Positions 18,120 to 28,038 of a DNA stretch of 64,000 nt are shown in pieces; positions within the stretch are counted from its first letter, which is position 1; every line of letters starts with the position of its first letter. Source of the DNA: an uncultured Clostridia bacterium. Its GTDB lineage: Bacteria; Bacillota; Clostridia; Oscillospirales; Acutalibacteraceae. A program made the translations under genes and the position numbers. Where the stretch lies: NCBI GenBank assembly GCA_946407065.1, contig CAMJMQ010000001.1:124001-188000 (forward strand). The letters run 5' to 3'. The notes beneath the pieces are model-generated. The model was not told the origin of the DNA. It saw only the letters and a program-made list of their open reading frames with translations, and ran no database searches.

Positions 18120-19672
18120 CGGGTATTACCTTATGAAATTACACTATTCTCAAACAAGGTGAGCTTGATACGGTTTTAAGCTCAGTTTTATTACCTTATG
18201 AAATTACACTATTCTCAAACTTTGAGTTATACGCTCAATGCTGCACACCTGTTTAACTACCTTATGAAATTACACTATTCTCAAACCCACATAAAGCCCA
18301 GGGATTTAATCGTGTCGTTTAACTACCTTATGAAATTACACTATTCTCAAACAAGTCAGCGCTACGCAAGAAAGCCGCGCCCGTTTAACTACCTTATGAA
18401 ATTACACTATTCTCAAACATGGGCGATCATCAACCTGATTACGGCGTTGTTTAACTACCTTATGAAATTACACTATTCTCAAACCCTGTACTTGATCTTG
18501 CCGATAAATTCCAAGTTTAACTACCTTATGAAATTACACTATTCTCAAACTTTGCCGCTGTGGAGTGCCCGCTCCCGGCGGTTTAACTACCTTATGAAAT
18601 TACACTATTCTCAAACCCGGTCAAGTCTATAATTGCACATTTTAAAGTTTTATTACCTTATGAAATTACACTATTCTCAAACGTTTTGAATTTAACGGAC
18701 ACGAGAATCCCAGTTTTATTACCTTATGAAATTACACTATTCTCAAACGGGCTTTATATCAATAGCAATTCTTTTATAGTTTTATTACCTTATGAAATTA
18801 CACTATTCTCAAACGGTGATCTCGGTGACGGTAAGGTTTTGTCCGTTTTATTACCTTATGAAATTACACTATTCTCAAACCATCGACTACCGAGCCGTCA
18901 GCGTCCTGCTGTTTTATTACCTTATGAAATTACACTATTCTCAAACATAAGCCTACGGCTCAAATGCAACGGCTCAGTTTTATTACCTTATGAAATTACA
19001 CTATTCTCAAACCGTGATACGTTACATGGTACAATTCCGATAGTTTTATTACCTTATGAAATTACACTATTCTCAAACTTATAAGGGATTATCCCGAGTT
19101 TGTCAACAGTTTTATTACCTTATGAAATTACACTATTCTCAAACAGTCCGCCTAAATCATTATCCATGTGAAGCGTTTTATTACCTTATGAAATTACACT
19201 ATTCTCAAACCCTTTAGGGTATGCAAGAATTTTTTGGTTTGTTTTATTACCTTATGAAATTACACTATTCTCAAACTCATAGTTGTAGCTCCTTTTAAAA
19301 ATGTTTGTTTTATTACCTTATGAAATTACACTATTCTCAAACTAGATTGGATAACCTGTTTGGCGGCATGTTGTTTTATTACCTTATGAAATTACACTAT
19401 TCTCAAACTGTAGTAATCAATTTCTTCAAAAACATACTGTTTTATTACCTTATGAAATTACACTATTCTCAAACGTGCAGGCGTTCACAATCACCTTTGC
19501 GGAAGTTTTATTACCTTATGAAATTACACTATTCTCAAACTCTTTATTTAAATAATCTTCTTGATCTCTCGTTTTATTACCTTATGAAATTACACTATTC
19601 TCAAACACCTCATAGACCGTAACGCCGACATCAAAGGTTTTATTACCTTATGAAATTACACTATTCTCAAAC
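18120..19672 (-). CRISPR. Type II-A CRISPR array, 24 repeats and 23 spacers
   Basis: Repeats of 36 bp (plus strand GTTTTATTACC...ATTCTCAAAC) recur every 66 bp; spacers are 30 bp except the last one (18156-18184, 29 bp). The crRNA is read from the minus strand, because the antirepeat of the tracrRNA lies on the plus strand and csn2 ends at the 19672 side. The leader-distal repeat (18120-18155) is degenerate in four of its first positions. Repeats 3-8 (18251-18616) carry GTTTAACTACC instead of GTTTTATTACC; the other repeats are canonical. I found no spacer matching another part of this window by eye. The frames across the array are artefacts of the 66-bp period. Confidence 0.98.
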
Positions 19673-19744
19673 CTCAAATAAAATGCGCCCACTATTCAGC
19701 ACACGGCAATCTCATAAGTTAGCTTCATCATAATAAAAATCGGA
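19673..19744 (-). promoter_or_regulatory. CRISPR leader
   Basis: The 72-bp interval between the csn2 stop and the first (leader-end) repeat is AT-rich and is the expected leader for new spacer addition at 19672. No clear promoter boxes were assigned. Confidence 0.7.
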
Positions 19745-20410
19745 TTATTTGTCAATCACCTCACACAAATCTTTATCAATAATATAGAGATTATCCGGTT
19801 TAGTATCGTTCGATATGATACTATCGATATCCAACACACGTATATCCTCTGCAGACAGCTCCCGATGCAAAGCAGATAGTTCATCGTGTGTAAAACAACG
19901 GCACAGCCCGGAGGACACAAACAGCTTGACTCCCAGATACTTTCGCCATATCTTCATAAACCTGACTGTATTTTCCAAAGCGGAATCCGCGTCAAGCCGT
20001 GGTTTGAAGGATAAAAGCTTGATAATATCACCGGTAGAAACAGTATCATTATATGAAACATCGAAATCAAACTCATAGGACAGCCTCTCCCCTATGATAT
20101 TCAGCTTTTCCGTGACCGATAGAATTTCCGAGAACAGTATCTCGTTCGCTGTTTGTTCAAGCTCAACAGACAGCTTTGTGATCAGCTTTCGATCAGAATA
20201 AGAAAGATCAAAAATATCCCCGATGTAGCAGATCGATTTTTTCATATCTATCGGTATAAAGTTCTCAGATAAAACAAACAAATCTCCTGCCGTATCATTG
20301 TGGAAAGTCTCTGTCACTCGTCTGTACAGCGGCTTGTTTTCTATCACCAGAGCCTGCAATCCACCCTTGATCTCAAACGGATCTGTCAGATATTCAAATT
20401 TGATCATCAT
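19745..20410 (-). CDS. csn2: CRISPR-associated protein Csn2
   Basis: A 221-residue Csn2, the marker of subtype II-A. It forms a ring on DNA ends and takes part in spacer acquisition with Cas1, Cas2 and Cas9. The N-terminus [20 protein letters not shown] and [19 protein letters not shown] followed by [20 protein letters not shown] are family patterns. The start ATG 20410 overlaps the cas2 stop as ATGA, so the two are coupled. It is the last cas gene before the leader. Confidence 0.93.
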   Translation of the reverse strand: MMIKFEYLTDPFEIKGGLQALVIENKPLYRRVTETFHNDTAGDLFVLSENFIPIDMKKSICYIGDIFDLSYSDRKLITKLSVELEQTANEILFSEILSVTEKLNIIGERLSYEFDFDVSYNDTVSTGDIIKLLSFKPRLDADSALENTVRFMKIWRKYLGVKLFVSSGLCRCFTHDELSALHRELSAEDIRVLDIDSIISNDTKPDNLYIIDKDLCEVIDK

Positions 20411-20727
20411 AATATCAACAGCCTTTCATCACTATCCACGATCTCGCTGTGATGCTCGCCGGTGATAAACTCCATCCGTTGAAACTGCTTCTCCGTTATG
20501 GTCAACACCTGAACCAATCCCTTAGCCGGCTTGATCTTTCTGACACTCTCCACCACGGAGAGCGCATTATTCTGATTCAGCGCCAATTTGATATAGACTG
20601 ACTCCTGCATCATCATAAAGCCGCTTTTCAGCAGCGAGCGTCTGAACTTGCTATATTCATGCCGATCCTTTGCTGTCTCGGTCGGCAGATCAAAGAACAC
20701 GATCACTCTCATAAACCGATAACTCAT
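20407..20727 (-). CDS. cas2: CRISPR-associated endonuclease Cas2
   Basis: A 106-residue Cas2 with a ferredoxin-like fold, the partner of Cas1 in the integrase complex. [20 protein letters not shown] carries the catalytic-position aspartate in FFDLP, and [14 protein letters not shown] and [13 protein letters not shown] are typical of II-A Cas2. ATG 20727 is chosen because II-A relatives begin MSYRxMR; this makes the gene overlap cas1 by 38 bp. Confidence 0.94.
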   Translation of the reverse strand: MSYRFMRVIVFFDLPTETAKDRHEYSKFRRSLLKSGFMMMQESVYIKLALNQNNALSVVESVRKIKPAKGLVQVLTITEKQFQRMEFITGEHHSEIVDSDERLLIL

Positions 20728-21592
20728 ATTCTATAAATTTGATCAATGAAGCGTCGACCGCTTCGATTGCGTCAAGTACACTTTTTGTATATATCTTTAT
20801 CGCGTTAAGCAGGGTGTTTTTTCTGCCGTCAACAGTCACCTCTCTGCTCAGCAGATGCAGCAAGGTCGTCTTCTCCTCTTTGTCAAACTTATCAGAATCC
20901 ATCGACTTCACGCAGGCGTCGATAAGGGGTCTCAGCGGCTCCATCAAATCACAGCCCAGATTATACTGATTGAACATATTATCATGAAAGATCCCGAGCT
21001 GAGTAACATATCCGCAGGATACCACCTCGCGGTTGAACGCCGACAGAATCAGACTGTAGCCGAAGTTAAGAGCCGCATTCGTCGGGCAGTCCCGCGAACG
21101 GGAAAACTGTCTTCCGAACAGCTCGTTGAAGTATACCTTTGCCGCGTGTCCCTCTCGATTGGAGGCATCACCCAGCTCCAGCTCCTCGATATATCCCAAC
21201 AGCATATCTGCTTTTGAAAGACGAAAGCTCTGTAATGTCAGCGCTTGCCGACGGATCTTCTCGGCTATGATCTCCGTCCAGATATACTTCTTAGCGAAAT
21301 CCGTCCACTCGATCTGTCGCCTGAGTTTCAGGCTGCAATCATGAGAGCCGTGATACGGCGTCAGCTCAAAAGACGGATTTCGTTTTTCATCGCAGAAGAT
21401 GACCTTTACCTTGTTTTTGATCAGCTCATTCAGCAGATATGCGGTAACCGAAGCTGACACACTCTCGATGATCAACAGCGATATCTCGCTGATATGTACC
21501 TTGGTGGTGCTTTCGACATCACGAACCACCAGACAACCTAAGCTATAATCGAGCTTAGCAGTTTTTGATACTACGACAGTGCGCCAGCTCAT
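20690..21592 (-). CDS. cas1: CRISPR-associated endonuclease Cas1
   Basis: A 300-residue type II Cas1 integrase ([20 protein letters not shown] at the N-terminus). The core contains [15 protein letters not shown] with the metal-binding Glu, [14 protein letters not shown], and [28 protein letters not shown] with the His and acidic ligands. AGGAGGTAAAG precedes ATG 21592, 15 bp after the cas9 stop. Confidence 0.96.
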   Translation of the reverse strand: MSWRTVVVSKTAKLDYSLGCLVVRDVESTTKVHISEISLLIIESVSASVTAYLLNELIKNKVKVIFCDEKRNPSFELTPYHGSHDCSLKLRRQIEWTDFAKKYIWTEIIAEKIRRQALTLQSFRLSKADMLLGYIEELELGDASNREGHAAKVYFNELFGRQFSRSRDCPTNAALNFGYSLILSAFNREVVSCGYVTQLGIFHDNMFNQYNLGCDLMEPLRPLIDACVKSMDSDKFDKEEKTTLLHLLSREVTVDGRKNTLLNAIKIYTKSVLDAIEAVDASLIKFIEYELSVYESDRVL

Positions 21593-21607
21593 CTTTACCT
21601 CCTTGGG

Positions 21608-24600
21608 TTAAATCACTATATAGCTGTTCTCATATAAACCGCTTATAGACTGGTTGATGATCTTATATGACTTCACATCTTTGATATTTGATAATTTCCC
21701 GTTCGTGTACAATTTACCGGTTGACTTGATACCAATGTATTTTAGATCTCCCTCTACGGAATTGCACTTTAATATTTTGATGATCTCTGAAAGGATCTTG
21801 CACTGGTTCTCTAACGGAAGTGAACTAAATGCTTCTCTTTGATCCTTCAGAGACTTACCCAAGGCTTCATACTCTACTCTCAGGATCGTATCTGTCATCT
21901 TTGACGAAAGAGCATCATACAACTTTCCGTTATCTTCCGGATTCAACGTATGCTTTGCGGGAACCACCCGCCTTGAAAGGCTGTCAAGATACTTTCCGAT
22001 ATCCTTGATATAACGATCATACGCATAATCCAGGATCAGTTCCATCGCGGATGAGTAAATAATGTATTTTCCGTTGTTCATCTTGCCTTTGATGTGCATT
22101 CTGAATCCATTCAATTCCACACAGGTTCCGACTTTCACAACAGGTAACAAAACAGTTGCGTTATTCAAGCCCAAATGATTATTCAGGTATCCGGAGGGAT
22201 TATGTTCAAACTCAGAGCGATTGACCATCTCTATGGGGATGAGTGCTTTGACATCCTTGTCTTTTTTATCATGATACTGAATCAGTGTGAAGTAAGCGGT
22301 CTGTGCATTGTTATACCCACCGTATTTTTGGATATCTGATAACGGTCCCGATCCTTTTTTCGGCACTTGTCCTTTTCCCTTTTTCAAAGGATTGAGATCA
22401 AACAAGGTACCGCTTTTGATATTAGAGAAGCGAGTGAGCAGAATCTTACTCTTGCGCATCATCTGCTTGACGATTTTGATACTATTGTCATCTTGAGCGA
22501 TCCAGGCTCCTTTTGTATCATAGGCGAACATCTGATTCAGACTGACCGTTCCCCGCTGAAGGTCTTTGATGAAGTTCGCTCTGTTCTTAGTGAACCGAAC
22601 GTCATACACATTTCCGACTACAATATTGAGATAAGCATCCTTTGCGTGATGAAGATCGTTTACCTCTCTGCATTTCAGCATATCGTATTTGTGCCGGAAG
22701 TCAGAGGCAAGCGACGCCTTGACATAGACCACATCCATATCGGGATACAGCTGCTTCAACACCTGCGCCACCGCCTTGGTCGCCTGACCGGTCTCAACCA
22801 CCTGACGCGAGATAAAATCCGAAAGCTCATCATCTGAGAAGCCGTAGGCGCGCGTCAGCCGCTCAAACTTCTTTTTACTGATCAATTCCTTATCCAACAA
22901 CATCTTCCAGTAGCCATATTGCTTATGGCGGATCTTGTCGGAGATCGGGTAAATATTCCCTTTCTCGGCATTAGCGGTTTTCTTCGCTAATACGCGATTA
23001 TCAAGACTGTCGTCCTTGATCTTTGACTGTGGGAAGATATGGTCGATATCATATACATTACTGTCAAACAGGCTGTCTAAATCGATCTGCTCACCGGTAT
23101 ACATACACCTGCCCATCTGGGAATAATACAGGAACAGCTTGTCGCTTCTGAGCTTTTCTTCATCTGTTCCTTCCAGCGCGGCATAGAACTCGGCTGCGTC
23201 CTTTTTGCAGGCTTTGTACAGATCGAGCAGGTGAGCTTTGCGGCTGACAGTCCGTTTGTTCTTCACACCTTGATAGCGGGTGACCTCGATAAAGATCTTC
23301 TTCGGTGCTTTTTTCTGTATTTTGACGATCTCCTGCATAATTCGCAGCGTCTGGTACACCGGACGCTTTACCTTCGGCGACAGGTACATCGCCTCTACGA
23401 TCTCTCGCATCGACTTTTCTTCCTCGCCCATCAGCGCCGCGGCAAGGCTCTCAGAGAAATTGTATTTGGAACCCAGCAGGATCATCAGGTTGTCGTTTGT
23501 TTCCCAAAGAGCGGTGATAATGTTCATCAGCTCGCCTGTTTCGGGGTTAACACCCATGATCTCTGTAAGGAACTCTTTAGACAACCTACCCCATCCGCTG
23601 TATGACAGACGGCTGATCTTAACGATCTCCGCATCGCTGAGCTTTGCTCCCAATTCAACTCTCAGCCGTTTCCGCAACAACGCCTTATCGTCCGAGAAGA
23701 TCGTGATCGCCGTGATCACCCGCTCCGTTTCATCAGCGGTGAGCCCGAAACCGACAAGATCGAGATACGGTTTCATGTTCGCTTTGAAATCGCCGTCGAT
23801 ACCGGTGATCTCGATATCACGATATCCTAAGCTGATCAGATAGTTTTTCAGCGCTTTCTGCGTGACCTTTTTACGCTTCAGGAACAGATCGTTGAAGATA
23901 GACTGTTTCAGCCCGACCGAAATCTTCTCGCCGTTGATCCTCAGGTTGTTCAGCTCGTTCAAGACCATATACCGACAATACAGGATCGAATTCTTCGGGA
24001 TCACATCCTTTTGCGGAAGATATGTACACTTGGAGGTCAGGTTGGTGATAAAGTTCTCAGCTGATTGATCGACATCAACAACTTCACTAAAGTTCCATGG
24101 AACTATTCTACCGCTTTTTCGCACCAGCCATGCTTTATCGCTGTGCGTATTTAACGGACCGACATAATAGGGTATGCGGAATGAGAAAATATCAACGATC
24201 TTGTCCGCTACACTCTTTCCGCTTTCATCGACCTGATTCAGAAATCCGAAATATCGCTTGGCGTTTTCAAGGATCGAAACAAGCTCCATCCGATTTACCT
24301 GCATCGGGATGACGCCGTTATCCTTGATACGCTGCTTCGGCATGAACGTCTCATTCTCGATCTCGCTGAACATCTCTTCATACCCGTTATGGGACAGGCT
24401 TTTGAATCGTTTCTTCAGAAAGGAGCAGAAATCCGCTTGCGTACACTTATTCTGTAAAACGCCTGTTCTGCCGTTCTTTTTCACCATACCGGAATATGCA
24501 GTATAGTTATCGAGCTTGTCCGCGCTCTTCTTGAACACTTCATTATATTCTTCGGGGCAGCGTTCTTTGACATACTTTTTCAGGAGCTTCAGATCCAAAC

Positions 24601-25564
24601 GGTGCTTCTCATAGCTTTTCACCTTAGCGCAGGAGATATACCGCTCACCGTCGAGAATATCCGCCAGCACTGCCCAATCATAGACCGCCTTGAGCTTCTC
24701 GATCACGATAAACTGTTCGCCCAGCAGGCTTTGATACTCGGCAGATTTCTCCTCATAGTTTCCGCCCAACTCCGCTTTTCTGACCTCTTCCGCATCGATG
24801 GACGGGTCGGCAAACAAGACAGACAGTTTTCCGATTTTGCCGCTCAACAGAGCGATTGCCTCCGCTTTTTGAGGTTCCTCTTTTTTGTTTACATCGCACA
24901 GTGCGAGAAGCCGATTATACTTCGCGGTTTTATTCAGCTGCTTGGACTTGAGCGCCTCACCGAAAGCGGAAATATCCTCGCTCTCCAAACAAAAGCCAAG
25001 TTCATCGCTCAGCGTCTCATTCAGGCTTTCTAAAACGATCTCAAAGGAGTTGACCTCCTCGGCGCTCAATGACTCGAACAGAAAATGTCCTCTGTGCTTG
25101 ATCAAATGATGCAGCGCAAGATAGACAAGCCTGACATCATGCGGATGCCCGTTCTCGATCAGGTCCTTCCTGAGGTGATATATCGTGGGATAGAGACGAT
25201 GATAATCTTTGTCAGTAAAGTCTTCATCGGCAAACACCGCATATGGTACAGCCGCGCTCTTGTCCTCCAGATAAAGATTACTTTCTTTCAGCCGCTGAAA
25301 GAATGAGATATCGACCTTTGCGATCTCCTCCGCGAACAGCGATTGCAGCCATTCGATCCTGTCGCGTTTTCTCTTGCTTCTGCGAACCGCAGTCCTGAAT
25401 CCCCTGCGTTCCTCGGCAGTATTGCTCTCATCCAAAAGGCGAACGCCCCACATCGCATTGCCCTTGAACTTTTTGAGCCGATACTCTGTATCGGTTACCG
25501 CCCAACCGACTGAATCCGTACCAATATCGGCGCCGATATAATAGTCTTTCTCGTTTGCCTGCAT
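21608..25564 (-). CDS. cas9: CRISPR-associated endonuclease Cas9 (type II-A)
   Basis: A 1,318-residue RNA-guided DNA endonuclease. RuvC-I is at the N-terminus (YYIGADIGTDSVGWAVTD, Asp13), followed by the arginine-rich bridge helix (RTAVRRSKRKRDRIEWLQ). RuvC-II has KKIFIEVTRYQG (Glu760), the HNH domain has YDIDHIFPQSKIKDDSLDNR (His842), and RuvC-III has HHAKDAYLN (His972/973, Asp976). All catalytic residues are present. The C-terminal third holds the PAM-interacting region, and the PAM cannot be read from sequence alone. ATG 25564 follows AAAGGAGATCTCTA; the listed upstream TTG lacks support. With csn2 and a nearby tracrRNA it forms a complete II-A system. Confidence 0.97.
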   Translation of the reverse strand: MQANEKDYYIGADIGTDSVGWAVTDTEYRLKKFKGNAMWGVRLLDESNTAEERRGFRTAVRRSKRKRDRIEWLQSLFAEEIAKVDISFFQRLKESNLYLEDKSAAVPYAVFADEDFTDKDYHRLYPTIYHLRKDLIENGHPHDVRLVYLALHHLIKHRGHFLFESLSAEEVNSFEIVLESLNETLSDELGFCLESEDISAFGEALKSKQLNKTAKYNRLLALCDVNKKEEPQKAEAIALLSGKIGKLSVLFADPSIDAEEVRKAELGGNYEEKSAEYQSLLGEQFIVIEKLKAVYDWAVLADILDGERYISCAKVKSYEKHRLDLKLLKKYVKERCPEEYNEVFKKSADKLDNYTAYSGMVKKNGRTGVLQNKCTQADFCSFLKKRFKSLSHNGYEEMFSEIENETFMPKQRIKDNGVIPMQVNRMELVSILENAKRYFGFLNQVDESGKSVADKIVDIFSFRIPYYVGPLNTHSDKAWLVRKSGRIVPWNFSEVVDVDQSAENFITNLTSKCTYLPQKDVIPKNSILYCRYMVLNELNNLRINGEKISVGLKQSIFNDLFLKRKKVTQKALKNYLISLGYRDIEITGIDGDFKANMKPYLDLVGFGLTADETERVITAITIFSDDKALLRKRLRVELGAKLSDAEIVKISRLSYSGWGRLSKEFLTEIMGVNPETGELMNIITALWETNDNLMILLGSKYNFSESLAAALMGEEEKSMREIVEAMYLSPKVKRPVYQTLRIMQEIVKIQKKAPKKIFIEVTRYQGVKNKRTVSRKAHLLDLYKACKKDAAEFYAALEGTDEEKLRSDKLFLYYSQMGRCMYTGEQIDLDSLFDSNVYDIDHIFPQSKIKDDSLDNRVLAKKTANAEKGNIYPISDKIRHKQYGYWKMLLDKELISKKKFERLTRAYGFSDDELSDFISRQVVETGQATKAVAQVLKQLYPDMDVVYVKASLASDFRHKYDMLKCREVNDLHHAKDAYLNIVVGNVYDVRFTKNRANFIKDLQRGTVSLNQMFAYDTKGAWIAQDDNSIKIVKQMMRKSKILLTRFSNIKSGTLFDLNPLKKGKGQVPKKGSGPLSDIQKYGGYNNAQTAYFTLIQYHDKKDKDVKALIPIEMVNRSEFEHNPSGYLNNHLGLNNATVLLPVVKVGTCVELNGFRMHIKGKMNNGKYIIYSSAMELILDYAYDRYIKDIGKYLDSLSRRVVPAKHTLNPEDNGKLYDALSSKMTDTILRVEYEALGKSLKDQREAFSSLPLENQCKILSEIIKILKCNSVEGDLKYIGIKSTGKLYTNGKLSNIKDVKSYKIINQSISGLYENSYIVI

Positions 25565-25581
25565 TAGAGATCTCCTTTCTA

Positions 25582-25610
25582 TTGACAAATGGTATTCCTT
25601 CTGTTATAGT
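25582..25610 (+). promoter_or_regulatory. tracrRNA promoter
   Basis: TTGACA (25582-25587), a 17-bp spacer and TATAGT (25605-25610) point away from cas9 and predict a start near 25617, just before the antirepeat. Confidence 0.75.
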
Positions 25611-25616
25611 ATAGAT

Positions 25617-25733
25617 AATCTCAATACCTTATGAGATTTACACTATAAGTTCAAATAAAGATTTATCCAACCCGCTGCTTTGGCAGCCATCACAGTGTGT
25701 GATCGAAAAGACCTGTTTATCAGGTCTTTTTTT
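25617..25733 (+). ncRNA. tracrRNA
   Basis: The antirepeat at about 25621-25656 (ACCTTATGAGATTTACACTA, then AAGTTCAAAT) is near-identical to the plus-strand form of the array repeat, so the RNA would pair with the minus-strand crRNA repeat with a bulge near GAA/CTT. Downstream are a small hairpin (GCTGC-TTTG-GCAGC), ATCACAGTGTGTGAT, and a terminator AGACCTG-TTTAT-CAGGTCT with TTTTTTT. The RNA runs divergently from cas9 and is about 117 nt long. Confidence 0.9.
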
Positions 25734-25763
25734 ATTTTAACATTTCAACTCTATTATATATAT

Positions 25764-26546
25764 TCATTCAGGATTCGCCATATCCCAAGTGATTATTGTT
25801 TTCCCTAAAACTTTTCGTCCGATATTTATTACTTTCTCTAATAACTCAGGCTCGGCGCCAAACTTTATCAGAAGCTGTCCAAAGAGCGATTTCGCAGAGT
25901 TCCTCATCAACAGCTGAATATGACGGTAGAACCCCCACAAAGATATATGAGAAAGGTCACGATCACTCTCAGCAAATGTGATATACGGATAATTCTTCGG
26001 TATCCACGCACCGGTTATATCGCAACGATTAGCAGACTGAATCGAACGCGTGACACGGGGATACTGTTGATAACCATTAAAGACGCCCAAAGCTTTGGCG
26101 TAGCATTCCGTTAATCGTGATAATTCGCTATAGGTCAGACCGAAAACAGCTCTTGTCAAAACCTCATCTTCATCGTTGTTAACAATCACGCTGTAATATG
26201 ACTCTACACTTGGATAGCTAACGGTTGCTTTGATCTTTTTAAATAATCTATCAGAACACCACTGGGCGTCAACATAATCGTCCAAAACAATTCGACCGTC
26301 AACGATTCTTATGAAATTGATAATTCCTTTAGCATTCAATATGTCTGAAGAATGTTTCCCGATCATATTGATTGGCCATTTATTCAGGATATCAATAGAC
26401 CTATCATCTGCTATTTTGAGAACTCCGGAATAGCAGAACAACTCATCATATTCGGAGAAGAAGATCTCTCCGCCGTACTTCTCGCCAATGGTAATATCTT
26501 CCCCTTTTATCGCTTTGGTAGGGGTTTGATTAAATAATTCTCCCAT
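25764..26546 (-). CDS. Hypothetical protein, operon partner of the XRE regulator
   Basis: A 260-residue soluble protein (MGELFNQTPTKAIKGEDITI) with no family I recognise. AAGGAGTGAAAA precedes ATG 26546, and the gene lies 32 bp after the end of the XRE-family gene, so they are one transcript. It has a C-terminal helical part (HIQLLMRNSAKSLFGQLLIK). The codon use is more AT-rich than in cas9. Its position next to the CRISPR-Cas locus with a self-regulating HTH gene could fit a toxin-antitoxin or phage-derived unit, which is only a guess. Confidence 0.7.
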   Translation of the reverse strand: MGELFNQTPTKAIKGEDITIGEKYGGEIFFSEYDELFCYSGVLKIADDRSIDILNKWPINMIGKHSSDILNAKGIINFIRIVDGRIVLDDYVDAQWCSDRLFKKIKATVSYPSVESYYSVIVNNDEDEVLTRAVFGLTYSELSRLTECYAKALGVFNGYQQYPRVTRSIQSANRCDITGAWIPKNYPYITFAESDRDLSHISLWGFYRHIQLLMRNSAKSLFGQLLIKFGAEPELLEKVINIGRKVLGKTIITWDMANPE

Positions 26547-26578
26547 TTTTCACTCCTTATTCTTTTTACTATACAGCA

Positions 26579-27745
26579 TTATTCGGACATCATTTTTTGA
26601 TATCCCTGCAAAATCGCCTCTTCGACCTTAACGAGAGGCAACTCTATCAGAGAGATATTATCGGTGTTAATCATAATATCAGCACCGTTATTATCGCTGA
26701 ATGCAATATACTTTTCATGGATATCATCACCGAAAACACAAACTCTCTCTATCTCCCCAACAAGTGAATCTTCGCAGGAAAAATCCGTGTAATTGATCAA
26801 CTCATTACCATCGTAATACTTTATCATGATTTTTGACGTTAAATCAAAAATATCATCTTCTGTCCATTTATATTGTTTTGCGATGTCTTTCATGTAATTC
26901 ATAAACATCGGTGACAACACATCCTCATCCGACATGCCGTTTGATTCCATAGCAAAATAGAAATCATCAAGCGCTTCATACACCACTAAGGGGATTTCTC
27001 CTTCTCCGACAGAAGGATCCCAGTTTGCAAAGTCGGGGGGATCGCACGCTTCGTCAAGCAGAACTATCCCGTCGATATTGTCGGTATTGAGGAACAATAG
27101 TTTATTATTCATGCAAGGAACCACCAGCCTGGAGTTATTCATGTTCTTGCTGACATATTTTGCATAATGGAGCGTTATCGGATACCAGTAATACGCTTTG
27201 CCGGATTTCGGCAGTATCCCGATGTGACCCCAAAATCCACTCAAATCTGCCGCATTACCATTAGCGCTAAAACGGAAGACGTCTTCCATCACAGACATCT
27301 GCGGGTAAAAAACAGATGTGTTTTCAATATAGCGCGTACCTGTATGTAAGCATAACGCGATGTCTCTTAATTCTGCAATTGTTACATCAGCCCCTGCTTC
27401 AATCTCAGACAATCTCTCAGGCGAAATAGAAGTAATCCTCGAAATGACATCCTGATTGATATTAAGGGTATTTCTGATCTCTCTTACTCGTGAATAAGCA
27501 TTCTTGACATTTCCCAGCAGAGCATCGGGAGTCATAGAGAGAGCCGTAAAAATCTTTTGCATATGTTTTTCAAAGTTAGCTTTTGAAGTGATATTACCGG
27601 CTAATAATTTATCCAAAGTAGGTCTGGAGATGCCGCACTCCCTGCAAAGCCTCGATTTAGTGTAGCCTTTTTCAGCTAATAATGCTTCCAACTTAGCTCC
27701 GACAACACTTCTTTTATCAAACAAATCATCCATTTTAATATTCAT
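26579..27745 (-). CDS. XRE-family HTH protein with large C-terminal domain
   Basis: A 388-residue protein. Residues about 12-60 form a first helix-turn-helix (VVGAKLEALLAEKGYTKSRL, CGISRPTLDKLLAGN), and about 75-115 a second Cro-like one (VREIRNTLNINQDVISRITS, PERLSEIEAGADVTIAEL). The remaining 270 residues look like a globular sensor or effector with WYPITLHYAKYVS and a long acidic stretch. GGAGGCGAAACTGTA sets ATG 27745. The promoter contains a perfect dyad over the -35 box, so autorepression is likely. The downstream partner gene is 32 bp away. Confidence 0.75.
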   Translation of the reverse strand: MNIKMDDLFDKRSVVGAKLEALLAEKGYTKSRLCRECGISRPTLDKLLAGNITSKANFEKHMQKIFTALSMTPDALLGNVKNAYSRVREIRNTLNINQDVISRITSISPERLSEIEAGADVTIAELRDIALCLHTGTRYIENTSVFYPQMSVMEDVFRFSANGNAADLSGFWGHIGILPKSGKAYYWYPITLHYAKYVSKNMNNSRLVVPCMNNKLLFLNTDNIDGIVLLDEACDPPDFANWDPSVGEGEIPLVVYEALDDFYFAMESNGMSDEDVLSPMFMNYMKDIAKQYKWTEDDIFDLTSKIMIKYYDGNELINYTDFSCEDSLVGEIERVCVFGDDIHEKYIAFSDNNGADIMINTDNISLIELPLVKVEEAILQGYQKMMSE

Positions 27746-27769
27746 TACAGTTTCGCCTCCTATAATTAC

Positions 27770-27820
27770 AGTATAACAGGAAATCAAAGATTTGTAAATA
27801 TTAATTTTACATATTTACAA
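27770..27820 (-). promoter_or_regulatory. Promoter and dyad operator of the XRE gene
   Basis: Minus-strand TTTACA (27793-27798), a 17-bp spacer and TATACT (27770-27775). The -35 lies inside one arm of the inverted repeat TTGTAAATA / TATTTACAA (27792-27800 and 27812-27820), an arrangement suited to repression by the encoded HTH protein. Confidence 0.7.
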
Positions 27821-27971
27821 GTTAATTTTTGCTGTTCATAAATCATATTGACGCATTATATCCATACTGAAACCGGAAAACATCAATACTCAAGTGATAA
27901 ACACACTTAGCACTGATACACTTTATGGAATTATACTGATGCTATCCTTTCCTGATATCATTAGGCAATCA

Positions 27972-28010
27972 AAAGCCGATGTCGGTTAACTACTGTCCGA
28001 CATCGGCTTT
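27972..28010 (-). terminator. Terminator after the HipA-like kinase gene
   Basis: AAAGCCGATGTCGG and CCGACATCGGCTTT form a 14-bp stem; the minus strand continues TTGATTG. The 27821-27971 stretch shows nothing else. Confidence 0.75.
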
Positions 28011-28038
28011 GTGCGTTTTGCTTATTCTATTTCCTTTT

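Noticed and set aside
18198..19622. Long open frames with a repeated YLMKLHYSQT-like peptide
   Set aside because: They are translations of the CRISPR array: the 66-bp period keeps the frame open and there is no ribosome binding site.
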